Shown here in pieces: positions 1-5,896 of a stretch of 7,358 nucleotides of DNA (the stretch's first letter is position 1; every line of letters starts with the position of its first letter). The DNA lies in assembly GCA_900763965.1 (NCBI GenBank), contig CAAFMG010000042.1:1-7358 (forward strand), written 5' to 3'. The notes under the pieces were generated by a model. That model saw only the letters and a program-made list of their open reading frames with translations, was not told the DNA's origin and did not search any database. Both the position numbers and the translations under genes were made by a program. The stretch is from an uncultured Oscillospiraceae bacterium (lineage in GTDB: Bacteria > Bacillota > Clostridia > Oscillospirales > Oscillospiraceae).

Positions 1-51
1 ACGCAAAGAAGGTACGGTGCAAGAAAAAAGCTGTCAAAAAACCCCAAAATG

Positions 52-80
52 TGCAACACTTTTCCTTTTTTTGCGTTATG
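52..80 (+). promoter_or_regulatory. Candidate ECF-type (autoregulatory) promoter
   Basis: TGCAACA at 52-58 is followed, after a T-rich 15-base spacer, by CGTTATG at 74-80. This resembles the bipartite GCAAC / CGT signals read by ECF sigma factors such as the B. subtilis SigM/SigV group, and it lies just upstream of an ECF sigma gene, where autoregulation is common. A transcript would start near 85-88, giving a leader of under 30 bases. TATGAT at 77-82 could alternatively be a sigma-A -10 box, but I see no good -35 (CAACAC at 54-59) at 17-base spacing. Confidence 0.5.
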
Positions 81-113
81 ATAAGTGAAGAAGAAACAAA
101 GGAGGTACCCCAG

Positions 114-671
114 ATGGAAGATGAACAGATCCTGGATCTGTATTTTTCCCGCTCGGAGCAAGCCATTGGCGAGACTGCCGTGAAATACGGTGCTTATTGT
201 CACTCCATTGCCTTTCATGTATTGGAGAACAAAGAGGATGCGGAAGAATGTGTCAGCGACACCTGGTTCTCAGCTTGGAATACCATCCCCCCAAAACGCC
301 CCCTGCCCCTTTCTGCCTATCTGGGACGGATCACCCGGAGTCTTTCCATTGACCGCTGGCGCAGGACACGGGCCTTTAAGCGGGGCGGCGGTCAGATGGC
401 GCTGGCACTGGAAGAATTAAAGGAGTGCGTTTCCGGGGCGGGATCTTTGGAAAATGAACTGATCCGCCGGGAGACTCTGATGGCCGTGAATCGCTTTTTG
501 GCAGAGCTGAGTGTGGTGGAGCGGAATGTGTTCCTGTGTCGGTACTGGTATTTGGAATCCTCCCGGGAAATTGCAGAGCATTCCGGCTTTTCCCAGTCCA
601 AGGTTCGCTCCATGCTCCACCGGATTCGGGGAAGGCTGGATACATATCTGGAAAAGGAGGGCTTACGATGA
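114..671 (+). CDS. ECF-like sigma-70 family RNA polymerase sigma factor
   Basis: This 185-residue protein would direct RNA polymerase to a small regulon, probably in response to an envelope signal. Region 2 spans about residues 20-88 and includes the DAEECVSDTWFSAWN helix and the ITRSLSIDRWRR segment that contacts core enzyme and the -10 element. Region 4 spans about 123-175 and ends in a helix-turn-helix (SREIAEHSGFSQSKVRSML). The start chosen is the ATG at 114, seven bases after AAAGGAGGT (98-106). A GTG at 51 in the same frame lacks a ribosome binding site and would add 21 residues lying over the candidate promoter. The RGGGQMALALEEL linker (90-102) is, from memory, typical of a Clostridia sigma subgroup. 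The stop overlaps the next gene's start (ATGA, 668-671), so the pair is probably translationally coupled. Signal and regulon are unknown. Confidence 0.9.
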   Translation: MEDEQILDLYFSRSEQAIGETAVKYGAYCHSIAFHVLENKEDAEECVSDTWFSAWNTIPPKRPLPLSAYLGRITRSLSIDRWRRTRAFKRGGGQMALALEELKECVSGAGSLENELIRRETLMAVNRFLAELSVVERNVFLCRYWYLESSREIAEHSGFSQSKVRSMLHRIRGRLDTYLEKEGLR

Positions 672-2377
672 CAGAAATGGAGCTCTTGGAACTGCTGGGA
701 GATATCCCCCAAGGCTATATCCGGCAGGCGGATGCTTTCCGGCAGGGACATCTGCGGATCCTGAAAAAGCAGCGGCCTGGGGCGGCAGTCTGGAAGATCC
801 TCTCCACCGCAGCCATGCTGGTGCTGATCCTGGGAGCAGGGTTCCTTGGTTTTCATAACCGCCTGACAAAGACCCCCGGCAATTTGACAGATCAGGCTGT
901 TTTGTCCACTCAGGATCGGCAGGAAACACAGCCAGGCACCGAAGATTGGCAGCGTATGGTCCTGTGGGAAGATCTGTCATTTTATGACCTGGACACAGGA
1001 AATACCACAAACCTATCCCAATTCTGTCAGGACTTGACCCGCAGGAACGGACTGGCGGAAACACCAAAACCCTCCCACTATACCTGTCTGGATCTGGACG
1101 GCGATGGTCAGACGGAGTTGGTGGTGGCATTCACAGGATGGGGGGACCCGCCCCATCTGGTATTGGGGGATTTTGACGGCAAACTCTGCGCAGTGGCGTA
1201 TGATACACCTCAGATGGATCGCCTCAAGGCCGATGGTGTCTTCTATCATGCCGGCATCCGCAGCTGGGCGAAGCTGTACAGAACCGGCGGCGAATGGGCT
1301 GTGCAGACACTGGAAGAAGACCATTCCCATGCGCCGGATGCGATTTGGACACAGTGGGTGTCTGCGGGTACAGAAGCAGATCCGGAGGCAGCAGCCAATA
1401 CCGAAAAGGTCACACCGGAACTGCTTATGCGCCAAGCCCACGCAGATTTAACATTCTGGAAGGATGGTGCTGAGGTTTCCGTTCCGGCAAACCTTTTCAT
1501 TGGTGACGGCTATTCCCTGTACATTCCCCAGGAGAACTGGGCCTATGAACAGATCGACTATCATGGCATTCCGGCAGACCGCTGGGTATGTACAGGGGAA
1601 GCTACGGATGGGCTTGGGCAAAACAGCACCGCCGAACCCACCCGGCTAACCATCCTGTTCCGACCCGGAACGGACTTACTGGACATCTGGGACTGGGTAA
1701 TAGAGGTACATCCCCAATGGAACATATCCCAGGATGCGCGAGGCTCGCTGTATGCGGATACGGCAACGGTGCATTTCTTCCCCGCGGAAACCGGTTTCAT
1801 TGTCTGTATCCTGGAAACACCGCTCTTTGGGACGGAAGGGTTGGGAATCCTTGGAGCAATGTGGCAGTCTTTCAACGGCTGGCCCAGTACACTTACGGGG
1901 TTCCGCCACCGGGATCCGGAGGCATCCTTTACCCTGAACCGCTATCTGGATGCCCAGCAGCGATGGGAGGAATATGCGGTGGAAACCCGGCTTTACCGGG
2001 CAAAGGGGTATTCCACCTATATTCCAAAGGAGGGCTTTGAATCAGAAGATATCCTCTATGGCGGGCTGTCGGCGATCCGTTGGGTATGCCGGGAAAACCG
2101 TGAGGTTTGGTTTGCGGTGGTAAGACTGGATACCCAGGATTTTGACCAGGCGATCCAATGGGGTCTTTCCGCAGGCGGCTCAGATTACGGCCTTTATGAG
2201 GACGCCAGCGGCGGCGTTTCGGGAAGCAATACAGACGGTTCTGCATATTTGAGTATGCAATTCCATAAAAGTTACAACAGCAGCCTATACGCCGCCATCC
2301 GTCATTACCCCCTTGCGCAAACAGACAACCTGGCCGGCTATGTGAAACTCATGAACGATCAGTTCCAGACTGAGTAG
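668..2377 (+). CDS. Membrane-anchored probable anti-sigma/sensor protein with duplicated extracytoplasmic module
   Basis: This 569-residue protein starts at an ATG that overlaps the sigma gene's stop, seven bases after AAGGAGG (654-660). Residues 1-40 form a short charged cytoplasmic segment. One transmembrane helix lies at about 41-62, and the remaining ~500 residues should be extracytoplasmic. The layout (coupled to an ECF gene, short inside tail, one helix, long outside domain) is that of an anti-sigma factor, but there is no zinc-finger HX3CX2C motif. Residues 140-155 (LDLDGDGQTELVVAF) resemble a VCBS/FG-GAP-type calcium-binding loop. Two modules are related: about 276-400 and 442-566 each begin GYS-x-YIP, carry RWVC about 25 residues later and end with a similar helix (LGILGAMWQSFNG against LAGYVKLMNDQFQ). 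The anti-sigma role is inferred from context. It could instead be a sensor or effector whose expression is merely tied to the sigma factor. I recognise no family for the duplicated module. Confidence 0.8.
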   Translation: MTEMELLELLGDIPQGYIRQADAFRQGHLRILKKQRPGAAVWKILSTAAMLVLILGAGFLGFHNRLTKTPGNLTDQAVLSTQDRQETQPGTEDWQRMVLWEDLSFYDLDTGNTTNLSQFCQDLTRRNGLAETPKPSHYTCLDLDGDGQTELVVAFTGWGDPPHLVLGDFDGKLCAVAYDTPQMDRLKADGVFYHAGIRSWAKLYRTGGEWAVQTLEEDHSHAPDAIWTQWVSAGTEADPEAAANTEKVTPELLMRQAHADLTFWKDGAEVSVPANLFIGDGYSLYIPQENWAYEQIDYHGIPADRWVCTGEATDGLGQNSTAEPTRLTILFRPGTDLLDIWDWVIEVHPQWNISQDARGSLYADTATVHFFPAETGFIVCILETPLFGTEGLGILGAMWQSFNGWPSTLTGFRHRDPEASFTLNRYLDAQQRWEEYAVETRLYRAKGYSTYIPKEGFESEDILYGGLSAIRWVCRENREVWFAVVRLDTQDFDQAIQWGLSAGGSDYGLYEDASGGVSGSNTDGSAYLSMQFHKSYNSSLYAAIRHYPLAQTDNLAGYVKLMNDQFQTE

Positions 2378-2389
2378 CCTGATAACATC

Positions 2390-2489
2390 AAACCGCCGGT
2401 GGCTGGATTTCCACAGCCACCGGCGGTCATTTTTTGCTTGATGGTGTCGTTTTCTGTATCCGTTAGCCCCGCTTGATGATCTTTACCAG
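2390..2489. repeat. Direct repeat copy 1: hairpin plus 3' tail of an ABC ATPase gene
   Basis: This segment matches 4246-4345 without gaps, 86 of 100 bases by hand count. The hairpin half differs at two positions, the central linker (about 2431-2459) holds the other twelve, and the last 30 bases are identical. On the - strand bases 2463-2489 encode LVKIIKRG and a stop, exactly the end of the ABC ATPase remnant at 4319-4552. Here no ATPase body is attached: six bases further on comes the stop codon of the zinc-finger anti-sigma gene. The left edge may extend to 2376 (AGCCT, also at 4233) with a one-base gap. Confidence 0.85.
2392..2435 (+). terminator. Intrinsic terminator of the + sigma operon
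   Basis: A perfect 13-bp GC-rich stem pairs CCGCCGGTGGCTG (2393-2405) with CAGCCACCGGCGG (2414-2426), plus an A-T closing pair, around an 8-base loop. It is followed by TCA and six T's (2430-2435). It lies 15 bases past the stop of the + membrane protein. On the - strand only TTT follows the stem, so it would be weaker for the converging sigma/anti-sigma operon, although that operon has no other visible terminator here. The hairpin is part of a repeat found again at 4246-4345. Confidence 0.85.
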
Positions 2490-2494
2490 CGTTC

Positions 2495-3550
2495 TCACCG
2501 GTCAAGCTGATACAGACTTTGCCATGCAAAGAAGGTGCAAGCCAATGCGATGGTCTGGCACACGATCATACCCGGCCATTTATAGGATGCAACAGCGTTG
2601 GTGGTAACAAAGGTGGCACCTGTCACGATAATGGTGGAAACAGCAAGACTGACTGCCAGAATTCCGAGACAATAGGCAGCTTTTCGGATGTGGTTCTTGC
2701 TTTTTTGGGCAATCCGCAGCAGAACCAATGCTGCAAGCAGACTTCCAACAAAGAGGCAGAGATAGACATAGGTAATGCCGCCAGGAATCCCAGGGGTTTC
2801 TGTCTGAGCGCCATGCCAGAACTCGGCATTTCTATACGGATTGCGGGAATTGATATACCACAGATTTTGCTCTGCTGTTTTGTAGATCAGTTTCGGAACC
2901 TGCTCTGATCCTTCTTCCCCTGCGGGACGATGAAACCATGAATATAAGCCGTCCGCTGTGTCCCACACGCCATATTCCACATAAATATTCAGAATTCTAT
3001 CGTGGGCCTTCTGAAAGCTTTCCCCTTTTTCCCTGTGATTTTGAACATAATCCTCCAACTCCTGCTGTGTCATTTGGTCAAAGTCAGGGGTCGTGCATTT
3101 ACTGCGAAGCCAGTCATAGCGGGTTGTGGAGCATAGGTAGAATTCTTCATTTCCGTTTTCAAACATTTGTGAGCTGCGACTCATGATGCCGCTGGAATAA
3201 TCAATGGCAAGACCGCCGTCTTCCCGCAGCTTCACGCCTTCAATGGCTTGTCCGGTCGTCAAGTAAACAGGAGTCACCATAAAAATCACACCGGTAACCA
3301 GAACGGTAACAAGGGTTATCACAGCAGTAAGGACACTGAGAATCCTTTTTTTCCGTATCATATTGGAGATCTGTTTCAGCCCAGTGGTGTCCACCTCCAA
3401 AGGGAGCCTGGGACTTTTTTGGATAGCTTCCAGTTCTTTTTTACAATCTTCACAGCCGGAAAGATGCTCCTGTATCAATTCCCTGCTTTCTTGGCTTACC
3501 AGATCCTCGGCATACAGGGGAAGCAGATCCTTAATAACATTGCAATGCAT
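2495..3550 (-). CDS. Zinc-finger (zf-HC2) transmembrane anti-sigma factor
   Basis: This 351-residue protein probably holds the upstream sigma factor inactive at the membrane until a signal arrives. The N-terminus carries the zf-HC2/ZAS anti-sigma motif: Cys3, His29, Cys33 and Cys36 (HLSGCEDC), within a typical MHCNVIKDLLPLYAEDL start. A transmembrane helix at about 70-92 is followed by an outside loop of roughly 160 residues (93-257). Three more helices lie at about 258-280, 291-313 and 325-346, more than the single helix of classic ZAS proteins. The start chosen is the ATG at 3550, six bases after GGAGGA and two bases past the sigma stop. An ATG at 3556 overlaps that stop as ATGA, but the ribosome binding site would then be too close. 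Its 3' end abuts repeat copy 1. The signal is unknown. Confidence 0.88.
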   Translation of the reverse strand: MHCNVIKDLLPLYAEDLVSQESRELIQEHLSGCEDCKKELEAIQKSPRLPLEVDTTGLKQISNMIRKKRILSVLTAVITLVTVLVTGVIFMVTPVYLTTGQAIEGVKLREDGGLAIDYSSGIMSRSSQMFENGNEEFYLCSTTRYDWLRSKCTTPDFDQMTQQELEDYVQNHREKGESFQKAHDRILNIYVEYGVWDTADGLYSWFHRPAGEEGSEQVPKLIYKTAEQNLWYINSRNPYRNAEFWHGAQTETPGIPGGITYVYLCLFVGSLLAALVLLRIAQKSKNHIRKAAYCLGILAVSLAVSTIIVTGATFVTTNAVASYKWPGMIVCQTIALACTFFAWQSLYQLDR

Positions 3551-3552
3551 AT

Positions 3553-4032
3553 TCATTCCTCCATTTCTGCCTGTATTTTTTGACAGGCACGATGATATGT
3601 AACACAGGCCCAATTTGCAGTTCGTCCAAATATTCTTCCGATATCGCCAAAGGAAAGCTGTCCGAAGATACGCAGGGAAAAGACCTCCTTATAAGGTTCG
3701 GGCAGCTCGTGGAGAATTTGGTGAATGACCATAGCCTGTTGGCGATCGTCCACCTGTTCTTCTATGGAGCGTCTGGGATCCGGTATGTTCAGCTGCTCGA
3801 TATCCAGCGTATCTTTTTCCTTCCGTAAATGAGACAGATAGAGATTCCGGGCTATGGCACACAGCCACACCCGAATGTCGCACTCACCCCGAAAGGTTGG
3901 CAGCGTCCGCAATGCCTGAAAAAACGCCTGCTGGGTCAGTTCCTCTGCAAGGGTGCTGTCCCGGCAAATCGCCCGCAGGTATAATTCCACATCACGGAAA
4001 TGTGTTTGGTAGATTTCCTCAAATTCCTTCAA
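3553..4032 (-). CDS. ECF-family RNA polymerase sigma factor
   Basis: This is a compact sigma factor of 159 residues with only regions 2 and 4, the ECF layout. Region 2 runs from about residue 8 to 70 (FRDVELYLRAI, then AEELTQQAFFQAL, then RVWLCAIARNLYLSHLRK). Region 4 runs from about 105 to 155 (LPEPYKEVFSLRIFG, then the helix-turn-helix FGDIGRIFGRTANWACVTYHRA). I chose the TTG at 4032 because GGGGGTGA (4037-4044) lies at suitable spacing and it gives the usual MKEFEEIYQ beginning. A GTG at 4062 in the same frame has no ribosome binding site and would add ten residues. It is followed within two bases by its zinc-finger anti-sigma gene, so the two are likely co-translated. It is not a close paralogue of the sigma factor at 114-671. 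Confidence 0.9.
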   Translation of the reverse strand: MKEFEEIYQTHFRDVELYLRAICRDSTLAEELTQQAFFQALRTLPTFRGECDIRVWLCAIARNLYLSHLRKEKDTLDIEQLNIPDPRRSIEEQVDDRQQAMVIHQILHELPEPYKEVFSLRIFGQLSFGDIGRIFGRTANWACVTYHRACQKIQAEMEE

Positions 4033-4102
4033 GCTCTCACCCCCTACACTGATTAGACGCACATAAGCAGGAAATCTTACAGATCCTTTCCGATTATTTT
4101 AC

Positions 4103-4131
4103 AGAATAGCATACTTCTTTCGGATTGGCAA
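4103..4131 (-). promoter_or_regulatory. Promoter of the - strand sigma/anti-sigma operon
   Basis: Reading the - strand, TTGCCA (4126-4131, five of six to the sigma-A -35) is followed by a 17-base spacer and TATTCT (4103-4108), with an extended TG one base upstream of the -10. This is a housekeeping-type promoter rather than an ECF signal. The predicted transcript starts near 4096, with a leader of about 64 bases before the TTG start. Confidence 0.7.
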
Positions 4132-4132
4132 A

Positions 4133-4245
4133 GGGGCTGTAAGGTTCCATGTTACCGGGAGGCGATGGGTTTGCCGATAGCCGATTGCCGACATTGTCTG
4201 GTTTCCAGATAGATTTTTCCGATATGGGCAGAAGCCTCATACGAA
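4133..4245. other. Gene-free stretch upstream of the sigma promoter
   Basis: I see no convincing gene here. A direct repeat TTGCCGA occurs at 4171-4177 and 4185-4191, and a small hairpin TCTGG-TTT-CCAGA at 4197-4209 is followed by a T run at 4214-4218. Either could be regulatory for the promoter at 4103-4131, but nothing shows it. A 60-codon reading frame on the - strand (4094-4276) runs through the terminator hairpin and the promoter and looks non-coding. Confidence 0.4.
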
Positions 4246-4290
4246 AAACCGCCGGTGACTGGATCTCCACAGCCACCGGCGGTCATTTTT
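4244..4290 (-). terminator. Terminator of the ABC remnant operon
   Basis: The stem 4249-4261 pairs with 4270-4282, plus an A-T closing pair at 4248/4283. On the - strand it is followed directly by five T's (complement of 4244-4248), giving a good terminator 29 bases past the remnant's stop at 4319-4321. The one imperfect position, A4258 with C4273, is an A-C mismatch in + RNA but a G-U wobble in - RNA, which favours use on the - strand. T's at 4286-4290 would also allow some + strand function. Confidence 0.75.
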
Positions 4291-4345
4291 ACTTGTGCGG
4301 AATCGCTTCCTGTGTCCGTTAGCCCCGCTTGATGATCTTTACCAG
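4246..4345. repeat. Direct repeat copy 2: terminator plus 3' end of the ABC ATPase remnant
   Basis: This is the partner of 2390-2489, in the same orientation and with its start 1,856 bases away. In this copy the shared coding tail is continuous with the ABC ATPase remnant, so this is the likelier native position. Together the two copies bracket the lower-GC sigma/anti-sigma module. Confidence 0.85.
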
Positions 4346-4552
4346 TGTACCGTCGGGATCCCAGCGCAGGTTGGACAGACTGAGAAATTCCCCAACGAAG
4401 GGGGTTGCCGGGTTGCGGAAGATCTCCTCCGGCTGGCCGAACTGCACCAGATGCCCCTGCTCCATAATGGCCATCTTGTCCGACAGCAGCAGACCCTCCA
4501 CCACAGGCTCCCGGTCAAAACCCTTGTACAGATTTTTCAGTTCCAGATACAT
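4319..4552 (-). pseudogene. Internally deleted ABC transporter ATP-binding protein
   Basis: The 77-codon frame joins two ends of an ABC ATPase. Residues 1-20 (MYLELKNLYKGFDREPVVEG) are the N-terminal strand that normally precedes Walker A. Residues 21-77 begin LLLSDKMAIMEQGHLVQFGQ, which normally follows the H-loop, and continue with the PEEIFRNPATPFVGEF segment typical of PotA/FbpC-type importers. Walker A, Q-loop, signature, Walker B and H-loop are all missing, a loss I estimate at 150 or more codons, so it cannot bind or hydrolyse ATP. The junction near 4484-4495 contains three consecutive CTG codons, consistent with a deletion through short repeats. The frame stays open, and the start lies 28 bases past the upstream gene's stop with only a weak ribosome binding site. 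No permease or binding-protein gene is adjacent. A short expressed protein cannot be excluded. Confidence 0.85.
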
Positions 4553-4580
4553 TTATCCATATCTGAGGCACTTTTATAGA

Positions 4581-5669
4581 TTATTCCGTTTCCGGGAGAG
4601 CTCCGCTGCGCAGTCCGGCGGCCCGCATGATGGCCTCCACCGGCTGCAAGGGCTCTCTGCCCCAGGTGATGGGGGTGTCGGCGCAACCGGCGGTGTCCAG
4701 CAGCTCCTGGGCCTTGGCAGTCAGAAGCTCCTGATACACATTGTCCACCAACTCCAGCTTTAACCGGCACTCTTCCTTGCTATCCTCCTTGGTATTCAGC
4801 CATGCGGCGGCGGCGTTTTCAATGTCTTCAGCATCCAGGTCGGTATGCACAGCCCAGTCCATCAGTTCAGTTGCCGTTTTCACCGCCCGCAGGGAGGAGC
4901 CTGCCGTTCCCAGCAATACTTCCGATTCCACGGTATCCAAAATGGGCAGGCTCAGCACCTGGGGCACATCGAACAGATCCTCCGGCCCGGTGCCGCAGTA
5001 CACCCCCTGGGTGGTGACCGTCACATACAGCCGCTCCTGGGCGACATGATAATAGAAGCTTCCCTCGGTCAAGACATTTCCCTGGGCATCCTGGGCGCTG
5101 ACGGAAAACAGGACGGATCGCCCCTCCTTCCGGGACAGGGTTCCGATTTTATTGCCGGAATAGTACCACTGACCGGAGGCCAGCGGGCTGCTGTCGGCAG
5201 TCTCCCAGCTGCTGGTGGTGTCCTCCCAGCGGAAGGTGATGCCGTACACATCCCCCCGATCCATTTTCACATAGATACCCTGTTGTGCCGTCTCGCTTTC
5301 CGCTGTCCAGATACTCCGCTCAGCGGTGCCGGTCTTGAGGATCACCTGGTTGATCTGACCTTCCACAGGGATGGTCACATCAAAGTCCCCGCCGGAAAGC
5401 CAGCCCCAAAGGCTGCTGAATCGAAAGCCCACATAGAGCTTGTTTTCCCCCTCCTCGGCATAGTAACCGCAGAAGCCCCGGGGGAAGGAGTCGGCATCAG
5501 TGCCCCGGATATGAACACTGCCTGATGCCGCATCTACAGACAAGATGGCAGCATCCTGACACGCCCGGAAGCCAAAGGCCTTCCAGCCGTACCGCGCCGC
5601 CAGAAGCACCCCGCCCAGCACCAGCGCCAAAATCAACAAAACCGCAAGGATCCGCCCAATGATTTTCAT
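4581..5669 (-). CDS. Membrane-anchored protein of unknown function
   Basis: This 362-residue protein starts at an ATG preceded by GGAGGAATGAGGAAG. Residues 5-25 form a strongly hydrophobic N-terminal helix that is either a signal anchor or an uncleaved signal peptide. No lipobox cysteine is seen, since Cys37 lies outside the hydrophobic stretch. The rest should be outside the membrane. About 40-230 looks rich in beta strands (KLYVGFRFSSLWGW, GDFDVTIPVEGQINQVILKT, SFYYHVAQERLYVTV). About 260-350 looks helical and acidic (DLDAEDIENAAAAWLNTKED). I do not recognise the family and see no catalytic motif. It has its own promoter and is followed after 28 bases by the broken ABC ATPase on the same strand, so it may have been the first gene of a transporter-linked operon. 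That link is inference only. Confidence 0.75.
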   Translation of the reverse strand: MKIIGRILAVLLILALVLGGVLLAARYGWKAFGFRACQDAAILSVDAASGSVHIRGTDADSFPRGFCGYYAEEGENKLYVGFRFSSLWGWLSGGDFDVTIPVEGQINQVILKTGTAERSIWTAESETAQQGIYVKMDRGDVYGITFRWEDTTSSWETADSSPLASGQWYYSGNKIGTLSRKEGRSVLFSVSAQDAQGNVLTEGSFYYHVAQERLYVTVTTQGVYCGTGPEDLFDVPQVLSLPILDTVESEVLLGTAGSSLRAVKTATELMDWAVHTDLDAEDIENAAAAWLNTKEDSKEECRLKLELVDNVYQELLTAKAQELLDTAGCADTPITWGREPLQPVEAIMRAAGLRSGALPETE

Positions 5670-5743
5670 ATTTCTTCCTCATTCCTCCGGGAGGCATACA
5701 AACCACGCTATGCAGCCCTCCGTTTCGACATAATTCTATTTTC

Positions 5744-5772
5744 ATTGTAACGGTCTGAACATGACCTGTCAA
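5744..5772 (-). promoter_or_regulatory. Consensus sigma-A promoter for the membrane-anchored protein
   Basis: On the - strand, a perfect TTGACA (5767-5772), a 17-base spacer and TACAAT (5744-5749, five of six) form a strong promoter. The predicted start near 5737 gives a leader of about 68 bases. The spacer contains a small inverted repeat, GGTC (5752-5755) and GACC (5763-5766), which could bind a regulator, but the arms are only 4 bases. Confidence 0.8.
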
Positions 5773-5795
5773 GGAGGGAATATATATTATGGAAT

Positions 5796-5809
5796 AGAAT
5801 AAATATTCT
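5796..5809. promoter_or_regulatory. Small palindrome between divergent promoters, possible operator
   Basis: AGAATA-AA-TATTCT is a perfect 6-bp inverted repeat with a 2-base centre. It sits 23 bases upstream of both the - promoter's -35 (5767-5772) and the + promoter's -35 (5832-5837). The position suits an operator serving both genes, but the region is AT-rich and such palindromes arise by chance. Confidence 0.3.
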
Positions 5810-5831
5810 TCAATCATTCAGCTTTTTCTAT

Positions 5832-5860
5832 TTGTGTATTCTTCTTCCCCTGCCTATAAT
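5832..5860 (+). promoter_or_regulatory. Promoter of the aminotransferase gene
   Basis: A perfect TATAAT (5855-5860) lies 17 bases after TTGTGT (5832-5837, three of six), so the -10 is strong and the -35 weak. Transcription would start near 5867, leaving a leader of about 83 bases. The leader can form GCACC (5886-5890) with GGTGC (5918-5922) and, inside that, GCAA (5894-5897) with TTGC (5912-5915). It matches no riboswitch or T-box that I recognise. Confidence 0.65.
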
Positions 5861-5896
5861 GAAAGCGCATACATTTATAGAAAAGGCACCCCCGCA

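Noticed and set aside
51..113. Upstream GTG start for the first sigma factor
   Set aside because: There is no ribosome binding site there, and the extension covers the candidate promoter. The ATG at 114 has an excellent AAAGGAGGT.
3551..3613. Longer anti-sigma start at 3613 or the ATG at 3556
   Set aside because: The 3613 start lies deep inside the sigma gene without a ribosome binding site. For 3556 the GGAGG is too close. MHCNVIKDLL from 3550 is the normal zf-HC2 N-terminus.
4033..4062. GTG start at 4062 for the second sigma factor
   Set aside because: No Shine-Dalgarno precedes it, whereas GGGGGTGA lies in the right place for the TTG at 4032. It remains possible.
4094..4276. 60-codon - strand frame
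   Set aside because: It includes the terminator hairpin and overlaps the promoter at 4103-4131. It has no ribosome binding site, and the peptide is low in features.
2390..4345. Insertion sequence or transposon with the 100-base repeats as ends
   Set aside because: The repeats are direct rather than inverted, no transposase or integrase is present between them, and the repeat content (terminator plus gene tail) is not typical of mobile-element ends.
4845..5525. 226-codon open frame on the + strand
   Set aside because: It lies entirely inside the - strand gene 4581-5669, which has a promoter, ribosome binding site and signal anchor. The + frame has none.
5497..5817. 106-codon - strand frame over the 5' part of the membrane-anchored gene
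   Set aside because: It overlaps the 4581-5669 gene in another frame and spans that gene's promoter. It has no domain features.
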